This document shows positions 6,429 through 14,352 of a DNA stretch of 16,333 bases, in pieces. The position numbers were made by a program, and so were the translations under genes. Within the stretch, counting starts at the first letter, position 1; each line of letters starts with the position of its first letter. Under the pieces are notes generated by a model. That model did not search any database. It had not been told where the DNA came from and saw nothing but the letters and a program-made list of their open reading frames with translations. This DNA is from Candidatus Coatesiibacteriota bacterium (GTDB lineage Bacteria; B130-G9), in the NCBI GenBank assembly GCA_016929465.1, contig JAFGIT010000135.1, positions 1 to 16,333 of the forward strand, in the 5' to 3' direction.

Positions 6429-7193
6429 TTAGTCACGGCTCTCTTGTCTCGCATCCTGATAATAGCTGCAGAAAGACGATAGGAAGCACCTATCGCACTT
6501 TGGGGATCGGGCTTTGCAGATCATGCGGCCCAGGCGGATCAGATTCATGTGAAGGTTATATCTGTCCTTCCCGGGGACGATGCCCTCAAAAAAGGCCTGC
6601 ATTTTCTCACGCGTGGGAGATTCAGCGTCGAGCCCAATCCGCCTCGAGACTCTGAACACATGTGTATCGACTGGGAAGGCTGCCTTATCACAGGCGAATA
6701 ACAGCACACAAGCGGCTGTCTTGGTTCCGATACCAGGGAAGGCGGTCAGGTACCGGTAACCCTCGCTCAGAGACATGGTGCATAGAAAACCCATCTCGAG
6801 TGTCGGGTCCTTCTTCTTTATCTCGGCGAGCACATTTGCGATTCTCCTCGCCTTCGTGGGGCCGAGACCGGCTACTTTGATCAAATCGACGATCTCCTCG
6901 TGGTCTGCCTGTAGGACCAGGTCCCAATCTGGAAAGCGGGCCTTCAGCCGCTTGAATGCGGCGAAGGAATTAACGTCCGTTGTGTTTTGCGAGAGGATGG
7001 TGAGGATCAGCTCGTCGAGCGGAGACCGTCGTGGTCTCCGCTCGGGCAAGCCAAAGTTATCTATCAGTTCAGTATTGACGAGTGCAATCAGCCGTTTCTT
7101 TTCAAGATCGTCTTCATGTCGATTCGTTTTACTGAGCCTCGGTAAAGGTGATCCTATGGCCAGAAAGTGCCTTCCACGGCCTATCAAACACAT
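6429..7193 (-). CDS. nth: Endonuclease III-family DNA glycosylase/AP lyase with 4Fe-4S cluster
   Basis: A base-excision repair enzyme that removes damaged bases and nicks at the abasic site. Within 254 residues, the N-terminal half carries PLDELILTILSQNTTDVNS (58-76). The helix-hairpin-helix follows with the catalytic Lys in FPGIGTKTAACVL (K158), then the catalytic Asp in FPVDTHVFRVSRRIGL (D176). The C-terminus has the full cluster ligand set C226-x6-C233-x2-C236-x5-C242. The LSQNTTDVNS wording belongs to the branch related to E. coli Nth but distinct from it, so the exact substrate range is uncertain. The start is a problem. The only nearby in-frame ATG (7193) lacks a Shine-Dalgarno and overlaps the beta-helix gene by 65 bp, and homology begins only around residue 28. 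An ATG at 7118, just after the upstream stop, is in another frame. Confidence 0.88.
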   Translation of the reverse strand: MCLIGRGRHFLAIGSPLPRLSKTNRHEDDLEKKRLIALVNTELIDNFGLPERRPRRSPLDELILTILSQNTTDVNSFAAFKRLKARFPDWDLVLQADHEEIVDLIKVAGLGPTKARRIANVLAEIKKKDPTLEMGFLCTMSLSEGYRYLTAFPGIGTKTAACVLLFACDKAAFPVDTHVFRVSRRIGLDAESPTREKMQAFFEGIVPGKDRYNLHMNLIRLGRMICKARSPKCDRCFLSSFCSYYQDARQESRD

Positions 7194-8895
7194 GATTGGC
7201 GACGGTCATCAGTGAATAGAGACCTATCTCTTGATCGACCATTGAGAAGCCAGAGTAGAAGCTCGCCGTCATAGCATGCATTGCGAATGCGTAATTATCG
7301 CCCACGTACGGTGACGGCGATAGGAGTGAATATGCTCCGGGGACCCATGCCCCACCGGGATTCATGGTGAAGTACTCACCGTTTTCGAGTAGGAAAGCCA
7401 GGAGAAGATCGGTTTCTTCGGCTTCGTATCCGAAACAAGTATAAAGCCCGATCACCGTCAGCTCAGTCCCTCTATCATATTCGCCATTTCGGTTGGTGTC
7501 GGTATATGGCTCGCGCTCGGAATCCCATTGGCCATTCTCGTTGAGATCGGTAAATGGTTCTCCTTTATCGTATCTGCTGTTGTAGTTCTCGTCGATGTAA
7601 GGTTCGCCTGGATCCCAATAGCCATTGTGATTCTCATCCGTGAATGGCTCGGTGTCGCCGCATTGCCCGTCTCCATCGAGATCCTCGAACGGCTCGCCGA
7701 CGTCCCACACCCCATTGCCATTAAGATCCCCGAACTGCTCGGCTACAAAATAGGTTTTTAAGCCATTTCTATCCTTGGCTGGTTCCGAGAGGATTACCCG
7801 ACAGACAGCCCCGACTTCTTTGCCACCAAAGACGCCCATATCGATGTCGGACATGTCGTAGTTCGACTCATCGGTTCCATCGGGCAGTCGGGGATCGCCG
7901 GTGCCAATGCACGGCGAGCCATTTGCCAGGTGAAAATCCATACCATCGGGATCAACGAATAGCGGATCCTCGCCAGTTATCGTGGTGTCCGCATCGAGGA
8001 CCACATTATCAATGTCTTCCCCGTTATCATAGAGGCAGCAATATTCAATCCGTAGTCTCTCGACAGCTGAGATACCGATTCCGCATTCGGTGATTATATT
8101 GTTGCGGAACAGCTCGGCCGCATCTGACGAATACCAGTAAGCGCCGACGGGAAATCCGACAATCACGTTGTTGCGGATAATAGGCTGCGTATAGCTTGCG
8201 ACCGCAACACCATAGACTTCATCATTGGCTGTGCTATTGATGATGAAGTTATTGCGAATAGTCGGCTCGCAGGGGACGTCTGTATCCGTTCTGCAGTAAA
8301 CTCCGGCGTACCCGTTGCCCTCGATCACGTTGTGCATCGCCTGGGCCTGGCAACCGTGCTCGAAATACAGCCCATAATAGTTGTTATCAACCAACCTGTT
8401 CCCGATTATGTAGGGATTGGCGGAATCAGTGTTATAGCGCTGATCGTAAGCAGTAATTTGGCAGAGCATCCCCGTGCGATTTCCTGTGCTCTCACAGTTC
8501 ACCACCATGGATGTCTCGCTCTTGCCCCGGAAGCAGATACCGGATGCCTTGCTGTTTCTTACCGTGAGGTCGCGGATGATTGTGAAAGGTGCATTGACTA
8601 TGAAGATATCATAGTTGCCCTTCGAGCCGTCGATGATGGTCTTGCCCATTCCCTCGCCGCAGATTGTTATCGACCATCTAACAGGCTTAACATAGCCAAT
8701 CTCGCCAAACGAGATGGACGTCTCATAGTAAGTGCCTTCTCTGATGAACACCGTATCCCCTGTGTTGGTCGCATAGACCGCATCCTGGATCTTCAGGTAG
8801 TCATCCGGAACGACAATGGTCCGACCTTCCACAACAACTGGGACCATAAGAGCGCAGATCATCGCTGCGAATAGCGTGAAAAACCAAACTCTCAT
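7129..8895 (-). CDS. Secreted right-handed parallel beta-helix repeat protein with Asp/Asn-rich tandem repeats
   Basis: A 588-residue exported protein. Residues 1-24 are a signal peptide (MRVWFFTLFAAMICALMV…VEG). The mature part opens with TIVVPDDYLKIQDAVYATNTGDTVFIREGTY, the standard start of pectate-lyase-like beta-helix proteins. It continues with helix coils rich in NxI/NNxI (for example SGICFRGKSETSMVVNCES, AMHNVIEGNGYAGVYCR, EPTIRNNFI, QPIIRNNVIVGFPVG). It then has the PLFVDPDGMDFHLANGSPCIGTGDP motif that typically closes such domains. Six 15-16-residue acidic repeats follow, then about 105 residues of beta-rich C-terminal sequence. No polysaccharide-lyase catalytic residues can be assigned, so binding or degradation of a glycan is open. 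The ATG at 8895 has AGGAGG 5 nt upstream and was preferred over an earlier in-frame start at 8943, which lies on top of the promoter. The 3' end overlaps the endonuclease III reading frame. Confidence 0.88.
   Translation of the reverse strand: MRVWFFTLFAAMICALMVPVVVEGRTIVVPDDYLKIQDAVYATNTGDTVFIREGTYYETSISFGEIGYVKPVRWSITICGEGMGKTIIDGSKGNYDIFIVNAPFTIIRDLTVRNSKASGICFRGKSETSMVVNCESTGNRTGMLCQITAYDQRYNTDSANPYIIGNRLVDNNYYGLYFEHGCQAQAMHNVIEGNGYAGVYCRTDTDVPCEPTIRNNFIINSTANDEVYGVAVASYTQPIIRNNVIVGFPVGAYWYSSDAAELFRNNIITECGIGISAVERLRIEYCCLYDNGEDIDNVVLDADTTITGEDPLFVDPDGMDFHLANGSPCIGTGDPRLPDGTDESNYDMSDIDMGVFGGKEVGAVCRVILSEPAKDRNGLKTYFVAEQFGDLNGNGVWDVGEPFEDLDGDGQCGDTEPFTDENHNGYWDPGEPYIDENYNSRYDKGEPFTDLNENGQWDSEREPYTDTNRNGEYDRGTELTVIGLYTCFGYEAEETDLLLAFLLENGEYFTMNPGGAWVPGAYSLLSPSPYVGDNYAFAMHAMTASFYSGFSMVDQEIGLYSLMTVANHVFDRPWKALSGHRITFTEAQ
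7462..7734 (-). repeat. Six tandem 15-16-residue calcium-loop-like repeats in the beta-helix protein
   Basis: The units on the minus strand begin at 7734, 7689, 7644, 7599, 7554 and 7506. Examples are FGDLNGNGVWDVGEP, FTDENHNGYWDPGEP and YTDTNRNGEYDRGTE. The consensus is [FY]xDxNxNGxWDxGEP, with Asp/Asn/Gly at every second position as in EF-hand-like or thrombospondin-3-like calcium loops. The DNA units have diverged, so the array is not a recent slippage product. Calcium binding is inferred, not shown. Confidence 0.85.
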
Positions 8896-8941
8896 AAAAG
8901 CCTCCTGTCTGCATAAATGTTTGGCTACAATATCGTTAAGC

Positions 8942-8969
8942 ATTCTACGAGCGTCCCAACTCCTGTCAA
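8942..8969 (-). promoter_or_regulatory. Strong sigma70-like promoter of the beta-helix gene
   Basis: On the minus strand TTGACA (8969-8964, 6/6) and TAGAAT (8947-8942, 5/6) are 16 bp apart, the best promoter in the window. Transcription would start near 8935, giving a leader of about 40 nt that contains the AGGAGG site. Confidence 0.75.
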
Positions 8970-9039
8970 GCGCTTTTGGCTCAAATCAACATCAATCTGG
9001 AGACAATTCGCTCGGAGACTCCTGCCTTCGGAACGTCGG

Positions 9040-10299
9040 TCAGGAGCCTTCTATTACAGAACGAAAGCGCCTCAGCATTCTCGAAAGCGTGCACCCGGCA
9101 AAGAGACAGATGAACGGATACAAAGGAATGCTATATCTGGACAATGAGCGAGTCAGAACATAACCGGACCAGAAGTAGAGGATGAACAGCAATGTGAGAG
9201 GTACTATCCCACCGCCGGTTCTCCTGCAGAATACCAGTGCGGCAATTGCCATGATAACATAGAGGAGATTCTGCAGCACGCCGGTCCATACAATCGCCCT
9301 TGCTCGTCTGGGGCCAATGACCACGTTGTATGCAATGTTGTCTAAGAGCGACAGCCTTGGGTAATCAATGAATATAATTCCGGTCTTGAGTAGTGCTCGC
9401 CTGGGCAGATCGGACAAGTTCTTGATGAACACCCGCTTCCCCTCCTCGAAGAAGTATCTGTTTCGCTCTATCCAGCCCATCTTCTCCGCCTTCTCGAAAA
9501 CCTCGGGGGACAGCGCTGGTTTCGCGATACCCTCCGGTGGCACGAGTTCCTCATCCGCACCGGTCAGGAAGTTGAAGCCAAAGAGCGTGCCGGTTGGAAT
9601 GAATGCATCAAACCTGATGTAATTTCTGATTATCCAGGGAGCGATGACGGCGAGGAATGCCGCGACAGCAACGGCAGATAGCGCCAACTTCCTTCTGAAA
9701 GTGACCCTTGTGAACATGAGCAGGCCGACTACGAGTATCACTACCATTTGGGCTGCCGACTTGCACATCGTCGCGATGCCTAAGATTGCTCCTGCGGCCA
9801 ATGCCCAGCCGATGTTCATCTTCTCCAGCAGCTGCAGGATGATAACGACCGACACGCCGATGAGAAATGCGAAAAGCGTATCCGGATATAGCACCCCGCA
9901 ATGCACCGCAGACGGCAGGTGAAGGGCGAGCAGCATTGCGCCCAAAAACGCCGCCCACGAGTCGTTGAGGTATTTTCTGCCAAGATAGAACACGATGAGA
10001 GATAGAGAAGCTGACAGCAGGATGTGTGCAGCGACGACCGCCTTATTCGAATCGCCAAAAATGGCATAGAGCGCGGCGATAAAATAGCCGTAGAGCGGCA
10101 CTCTTATGGGCAGTTCGGGCTCTCCTGGAGCCGATGCATTCAACAGATTTCCATCACGAATGTTGCGGGCCATGTTCACGTATTCGCTGGCATCCAGAAC
10201 TGCGGGAGGTATTCCGAAGAATGTCACGAAGGCCACCCTTGCGAGTACTGCGACGGAAAATATCAGGATAACGGCAGTGATCGGCTTGATTGAGGTCAT
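9040..10299 (-). CDS. GT39/ArnT-like membrane glycosyltransferase (PMT_2 family)
   Basis: A 419-residue polytopic protein of the dolichyl-phosphate-mannose mannosyltransferase type. These enzymes transfer a sugar from a polyprenyl-phosphate carrier on the outer face of the cytoplasmic membrane. The first hydrophobic helix is followed by an external loop with D36 and E39 in VLDASEYVNMARN, the acidic pair expected at the catalytic site. Next come IRVPLYGYFIAALYAIFGD, the long run of helices with HCGVLYPDTLFAFL, and the family-typical PWIIRNYIRF (221-230). A C-terminal stretch includes SRYSIPLYPFICLFAG. The length is at the short end of the family, without the extra periplasmic domain of ArnT. 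The ATG at 10299 overlaps the DUF2079 stop as ATGA, a strong sign of coupled translation. The acceptor (lipid, glycan or protein) cannot be read from the sequence. Confidence 0.82.
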   Translation of the reverse strand: MTSIKPITAVILIFSVAVLARVAFVTFFGIPPAVLDASEYVNMARNIRDGNLLNASAPGEPELPIRVPLYGYFIAALYAIFGDSNKAVVAAHILLSASLSLIVFYLGRKYLNDSWAAFLGAMLLALHLPSAVHCGVLYPDTLFAFLIGVSVVIILQLLEKMNIGWALAAGAILGIATMCKSAAQMVVILVVGLLMFTRVTFRRKLALSAVAVAAFLAVIAPWIIRNYIRFDAFIPTGTLFGFNFLTGADEELVPPEGIAKPALSPEVFEKAEKMGWIERNRYFFEEGKRVFIKNLSDLPRRALLKTGIIFIDYPRLSLLDNIAYNVVIGPRRARAIVWTGVLQNLLYVIMAIAALVFCRRTGGGIVPLTLLFILYFWSGYVLTRSLSRYSIPLYPFICLFAGCTLSRMLRRFRSVIEGS

Positions 10300-12185
10300 T
10301 CCGGACTCACGCCTTTCCTGTGGAAAACATATATCGGCCCTTCCTGATAGATGAGATCGAAACCATCGAGCGAGCTAGTATTCTTGACCGTCTCGACGAT
10401 TGGCGTCTCCCACCAGGTAGTGATTTTGGCGACATCGACAATTGCGTATTGAACGGCCCCCGGCGCAAGAGCATTCTCACCAAGGAAGTAGACCTCATTC
10501 CTGGATGCGAGGTGAGGGAGCATGTAGCGCGGAGCCGTCGCCGGAACATGAGAGGGGACCATCTCCAATGCAGCTTTCTGCGCGTCGAAATATGGGTCCT
10601 TCTTCATTTTGAATGCCCCCCACCAAACGGGAGTGTAGATGACTGCAATCACGAATGCCAGAACCGCAAGGGAGAGCGACAGCATACGTCGCCCACCGCC
10701 CCCTATTCTGGCTATGGTCACGGCAGTTGCCGGAGCGAAACACGACGACGGGAGAATCCCGTGGTGGAATGTGATTGGGACCTCCCAATTCATCAAACCG
10801 CAGACTACGAACGCCGGGGCCAATCCCATTAGAGAATAAAGACTCCCGAATGGGAGCAAGAAGAAAAATGGCGCGAACATATAGAAGGCCAGTTCCTGCT
10901 TCGCGACCTGGGATAGGTTATCCAGCAAAATCGATGGATTCCGAAGCGTCTCCATCGCAAGTCCAGAAATGGACCGGATGTATGGGTAACGGACAACCAT
11001 CATGTTATCTGCCGCCCGGAAATTCGGGAATAGGATCGCGAAAACGAGAACAATCCACAGGATGTTGACGACAGCGGGAGCGATAATCCACTTCCTGGCC
11101 CTTCGCTGCAGCAAGGCGAGCACCGGGAACATCAGCATGATAAAGGGGACGTTTTCCTTCAATCCGCTGCTGAGGACCATGAAAGTCATGAACCAACCGA
11201 ATCGCCCACGCTCGAAGAAATAGATGGAAGCCGGCATCAGTAGCGTTGCGAAGATTATAGGATGGAAGCCGGTGTAATTCTGTGCGATGGCCGTTGGGAT
11301 GAGAAGATAGGCGACTGTAAGAAGCAAACTCTCCAATGCTTTGAGGCGGGTCCTCACTAGGGCGAAGAATGGCACAGCTGCAAGGCCCATGATGAGAGTC
11401 TTTATGACCAAGAACACTGCTGCTGTCCTGAAAATGAGGAAGAACGGGAGGACAATCAGCTTGGTCGGCGCGAAGTGGTCTCCGATCAGCTCATACGTCT
11501 GGCCCCCGGATTGAGTATGCAATCTCGACAGGAAGAAGTGGCCCTGCGAGAAGCTATACTGTGCGGTCGTGAACCTCGAGAGGTCATGCCAATTGCCGAA
11601 GATGTAAAAGTCCCAGAGCCCGGTTGCCAGGAAGAATGCTATGTAGAGAGCGACGATGCCGGCCAGGATCCTGATCCTGTTCCTTTCTATTAACTGGTCG
11701 ATTCGGGCGCGGCGATCGGAATCGAGCTCAATCCGAATGAAAAGCCCCGCCGCGAGAATCAGGCCAAATAGAAATGCTTTGGGACCCAGATTGTCGATAT
11801 ACGATGAGAAATACGCCCTCTTCGATGCGCCGAAATGTGGCATGAAGAGCGGAATCGTGATCAGGGCAAATGCCGGAATTAATGTCAGCCCCACATCTCC
11901 TCCAATGCCTTCTCGGGAGTGGGGAGCCGCCGGTCTTGCAGAAAACCTGCAAAGCGCGGATGTGAGAATCGCGCCGGCAAGCGCAAAGAGTAGCGTCCTC
12001 CAGGGCGAAGGCATCCCTGCGCAGACACCGGGGAAAAACCAGGCGAAATACGCACCGATCACGGCGCCGGCGAGGCCGGAGATCATCAGACCAACTCTAT
12101 CAATCTGTCTCATGCTTATTTTAACAGGCAACCTATTCCTAATTTGAAGCGCTCGATGTCCTACGTCGAACAAATAGATGCACAA
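10296..12185 (-). CDS. DUF2079 polytopic membrane protein
   Basis: Up to 629 residues with about 12 hydrophobic segments. The DUF2079 marks are NWHDLSRFTTAQYSFSQGHF (198-217, D201), GDHFAPTKLIVLPFFLIFRT (235-254), FHPIIFATLLMPASIYFFE (307-325) and GLKENVPFIMLMFPVLALL (341-359). The family is uncharacterised, but its first-loop Asp and overall fold resemble GT-C glycosyltransferases. The co-translated GT39-like neighbour (4-bp ATGA overlap) supports a role in polyprenyl-linked sugar transfer; that is inference. The start is uncertain. The longest form uses TTG at 12185, which has AGGA very close upstream. An ATG at 12113 begins just before the first hydrophobic helix and would give 605 residues. 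A TTGACA box lies at 12213-12208, but no matching -10 is visible. Confidence 0.82.
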   Translation of the reverse strand: MCIYLFDVGHRALQIRNRLPVKISMRQIDRVGLMISGLAGAVIGAYFAWFFPGVCAGMPSPWRTLLFALAGAILTSALCRFSARPAAPHSREGIGGDVGLTLIPAFALITIPLFMPHFGASKRAYFSSYIDNLGPKAFLFGLILAAGLFIRIELDSDRRARIDQLIERNRIRILAGIVALYIAFFLATGLWDFYIFGNWHDLSRFTTAQYSFSQGHFFLSRLHTQSGGQTYELIGDHFAPTKLIVLPFFLIFRTAAVFLVIKTLIMGLAAVPFFALVRTRLKALESLLLTVAYLLIPTAIAQNYTGFHPIIFATLLMPASIYFFERGRFGWFMTFMVLSSGLKENVPFIMLMFPVLALLQRRARKWIIAPAVVNILWIVLVFAILFPNFRAADNMMVVRYPYIRSISGLAMETLRNPSILLDNLSQVAKQELAFYMFAPFFFLLPFGSLYSLMGLAPAFVVCGLMNWEVPITFHHGILPSSCFAPATAVTIARIGGGGRRMLSLSLAVLAFVIAVIYTPVWWGAFKMKKDPYFDAQKAALEMVPSHVPATAPRYMLPHLASRNEVYFLGENALAPGAVQYAIVDVAKITTWWETPIVETVKNTSSLDGFDLIYQEGPIYVFHRKGVSPE

Positions 12186-12257
12186 GCTTCCTGAAAAGCT
12201 AGGTCAGTGTCAATATGTCCGCTGAATTATCGATCGGCGGAGAGGACTTGGCGTCCA

Positions 12258-13214
12258 TCAGGGACCGGTCAGCCCCGGAGCGATATGCTCATCTGGAAAG
12301 AGGTGATCCTGAATGATCTTCAGAGCCTCGACGACTCTCGGCCCCTGTCGCGTGGCGAGGTCCGGGTCGAGGGAATAGACCCTACCGTTCTTGATTGCCG
12401 GGATGTCCTTCCAACGCTCCAATTGCCGCAGGTCAGCAAGAACTGAAGCATGGCTGCCGTGACCTGTAGCCAGAATCACATCGGGGGCGGAGGCGATGAT
12501 GGTCTCCAGACTCAACCTCGGATAGCGGATTGGATTGCTGCCGATGACGTTGTTTCCTCCCGCTATCTGAACTAGTTCTCCTATGAAGGTCTGAGTGCTA
12601 GCGCTGACGATGGGCTTTGTATCGAGAGTTATCAGCACCTTCGGCCTTCCTCTGGCCTTTCCGAGCTTCTCCGCGCTTGCCCTCACATTCCTGACAGACT
12701 GCTCGATATTCGCGACAAGCCCGTTGGCGCTATCCTCTCTTCCGAGCAGTTTGCCTAATTGGCCTATCGCCTTCAGAAGGCCCTGCATGTCATTCGGAAA
12801 CACGCAGAAAACCGCAATGCCAAGCGATCGCAGTTTATTGATGTCAATCTCCGAGTTACCATCCATCGTGGCCAGCACGATATCGGGAGTGAGGGATGCG
12901 ATCATCTCGACGTTGAGCGCCGCAAATCCTCCCACCTTAGGAAGAGCGTTCACCTCCTTCGGGTAGTTGCTGTAGCTGCTGACACCGACCAGGTTTTCGC
13001 CTAATCCGAGGCTGCAGACGATTTCGGTGAGGTTGGGGGCGAGCGTGACAATCTTCTTCGCATCTCGGACGATGGGAATGGTGACGCCGGACGCATCGGT
13101 CAGAATTCGCTTCCCAGCCTCGACACCGACTGCGGTGCAAGCGCCAGAGACGAGGAGCAGGGAAAGCGCCGCGACGACCGAGGCGAATAAAATACTCGGA
13201 TAACGATCAGTCAT
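12258..13214 (-). CDS. btuF: BtuF-like periplasmic binding protein for cobalamin or an iron chelate
   Basis: A 318-residue substrate-binding protein of the cobalamin/heme/siderophore ABC importer class. Residues 1-25 are an export signal (ILFASVVAALSLLLVSGAC). C26 follows an imperfect lipobox (SGAC), so it could be a lipoprotein or a signal-peptidase I substrate. After TDASGVTIPI it has the typical first lobe, KKIVTLAPNLTEIVCSLGLGENLVGVSSYSNYP. It then has GGFAALNVEMIASLTPDIVLA, the long linker helix, and a second lobe with FIGELVQIAGGNNVI, LSLETIIASAPDVIL and DIPAIKNGRVYSLDP. The family assignment is strong, but cobalamin as ligand is only likely. No permease or ATPase partner is adjacent, and no cobalamin riboswitch is visible. 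A TTGACA/TACGAT promoter ends only about 7 nt before the ATG, which has no Shine-Dalgarno. Confidence 0.82.
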   Translation of the reverse strand: MTDRYPSILFASVVAALSLLLVSGACTAVGVEAGKRILTDASGVTIPIVRDAKKIVTLAPNLTEIVCSLGLGENLVGVSSYSNYPKEVNALPKVGGFAALNVEMIASLTPDIVLATMDGNSEIDINKLRSLGIAVFCVFPNDMQGLLKAIGQLGKLLGREDSANGLVANIEQSVRNVRASAEKLGKARGRPKVLITLDTKPIVSASTQTFIGELVQIAGGNNVIGSNPIRYPRLSLETIIASAPDVILATGHGSHASVLADLRQLERWKDIPAIKNGRVYSLDPDLATRQGPRVVEALKIIQDHLFPDEHIAPGLTGP

Positions 13215-13221
13215 GTGCGGA

Positions 13222-13249
13222 ATCGTATGCAGCTTCCCGCAGATGTCAA
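13222..13249 (-). promoter_or_regulatory. Promoter of the BtuF-like gene, predicting a leaderless mRNA
   Basis: On the minus strand TTGACA (13249-13244) and TACGAT (13227-13222) are 16 bp apart. The expected start of transcription is at 13215-13216 and the ATG is at 13214, so there is no room for a ribosome binding site, and none is seen. Confidence 0.6.
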
Positions 13250-13259
13250 CAGACTGACC

Positions 13260-13288
13260 TTGTCTGAACTGGCCAGTGGTGTTAGATT
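13260..13288 (+). promoter_or_regulatory. Possible pdxA promoter with a very short leader
   Basis: TTGTCT (13260-13265) and TAGATT (13283-13288) are 17 bp apart, each matching the consensus at 4/6. Transcription would start near 13295, about 6 nt before the pdxA ATG, which lacks a Shine-Dalgarno. Confidence 0.4.
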
Positions 13289-13300
13289 CCCAGAATTACG

Positions 13301-14338
13301 ATGAGACAGCCAATTATCGCAATAACAATGGGTGATCCGGCGGGGGTTGGCCCCGAGGTGATCGTCAAGGCACACCGCATTCTCGTGGATGAGAAGAGGC
13401 CAGTCAATGCCCTGGTGATCGGCGATTTCGACCTTCTGAAGAAGGTCTCTGAGCAGACCGGCTCGGGGATCGAGCTCTCGAAGATTGATGAGACCGAAGT
13501 ATCACGAGTGCCGCTTCTCGTCCGAGACAATCCGGAGGTCCTTCACGTTCTGGACCTTGCGAATGTCGAGCCCGAGGCGCTCAGCTTCGGTGAGCCCGAC
13601 ATGTTCACTGGAAAGGCAGCCATCGACTACATAGTCACTTCCCTGAGACTCTGCAAGTCGGAGAGCGTCTCGGCGATCGCGACGGCGCCTGTCTCGAAGA
13701 AGGCCATCTGTGACGCGGGCATCACATTCACCGGTCATACCGAGTTAATCGCCAATACTATGGGCGTTCGGGATTTTGCGATGATGTTCGTCTGCAAGGG
13801 TCTGCGTGTGCTTTTACTCACGACTCACATCCCTTTGAGCAGCGTCTCCTCCCATGTCAATGAGAGGAACGTGCGGAGGCTCATCTTCCTCACAGAGAGA
13901 ACGCTGACGGGATTCTTCGGAGTTGCCAAGCCCAAGATCGGCGTTTGTGGCCTCAATCCGCACGCTGGGGAGGATGGTGTTATTGGAAGGGAGGAGGTCG
14001 AGGACATTATTCCAGCGATAAAGTCCGCCCGGAGGGAGAAAATCGATGTGCGTGGGCCATACCCCGCAGACACTCTCTTCACGCCCGAGAAGACGAGGGA
14101 ATTCGACGCGATAATCGCGATGTACCACGACCAGGGACTCATCCCGGTTAAAATGACTGACTTCAGAGGATCGGTGAACGTCACGGTCGGCCTGCCAATC
14201 GTCAGGGTCTCAGTCTCCCACGGAACTGCGAGCGATATTGCGGGCAAGTGGGTCGCCGACCCGTCGAGCATGGTCGAATCCCTCAAGCTCGCAGACCGAA
14301 TGACGAGGACTCTCCTCGCAGGTCAGAACAGCAAGTAG
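13301..14338 (+). CDS. pdxA: 4-hydroxythreonine-4-phosphate dehydrogenase PdxA
   Basis: PdxA oxidises 4-phosphohydroxy-L-threonine with NAD; the product decarboxylates and enters DXP-dependent pyridoxal phosphate synthesis. The 345 residues carry all the family marks: IAITMGDPAGVGPEV (6-20), TAPVSKKAI (128-136) and FTGHTELIA (143-151) for substrate phosphate and hydroxyl binding. The three metal-binding histidines are in LLTTHIPLS (H176), GLNPHAGEDGVIGREE (H221) and AMYHDQGLIPVK (H276). GLPIVRVSVSHGTASDIAGK (297-316) closes the active site. The PdxA2 branch, which acts on phosphorylated tetronates, has similar motifs, so the pathway is likely but not certain; no pdxJ is in the window. The ATG at 13301 lines up with the family start. 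A membrane protein gene follows after 14 nt. Confidence 0.94.
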   Translation: MRQPIIAITMGDPAGVGPEVIVKAHRILVDEKRPVNALVIGDFDLLKKVSEQTGSGIELSKIDETEVSRVPLLVRDNPEVLHVLDLANVEPEALSFGEPDMFTGKAAIDYIVTSLRLCKSESVSAIATAPVSKKAICDAGITFTGHTELIANTMGVRDFAMMFVCKGLRVLLLTTHIPLSSVSSHVNERNVRRLIFLTERTLTGFFGVAKPKIGVCGLNPHAGEDGVIGREEVEDIIPAIKSARREKIDVRGPYPADTLFTPEKTREFDAIIAMYHDQGLIPVKMTDFRGSVNVTVGLPIVRVSVSHGTASDIAGKWVADPSSMVESLKLADRMTRTLLAGQNSK

Positions 14339-14352
14339 CGTGGAAGTCGGCT

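Noticed and set aside
8999-9045. Terminator hairpin (CTCCTG…CAGGAG) after the GT39-like gene
   Set aside because: The 6-bp stem has a 16-nt loop and no T-run follows, so it is not a convincing intrinsic terminator.
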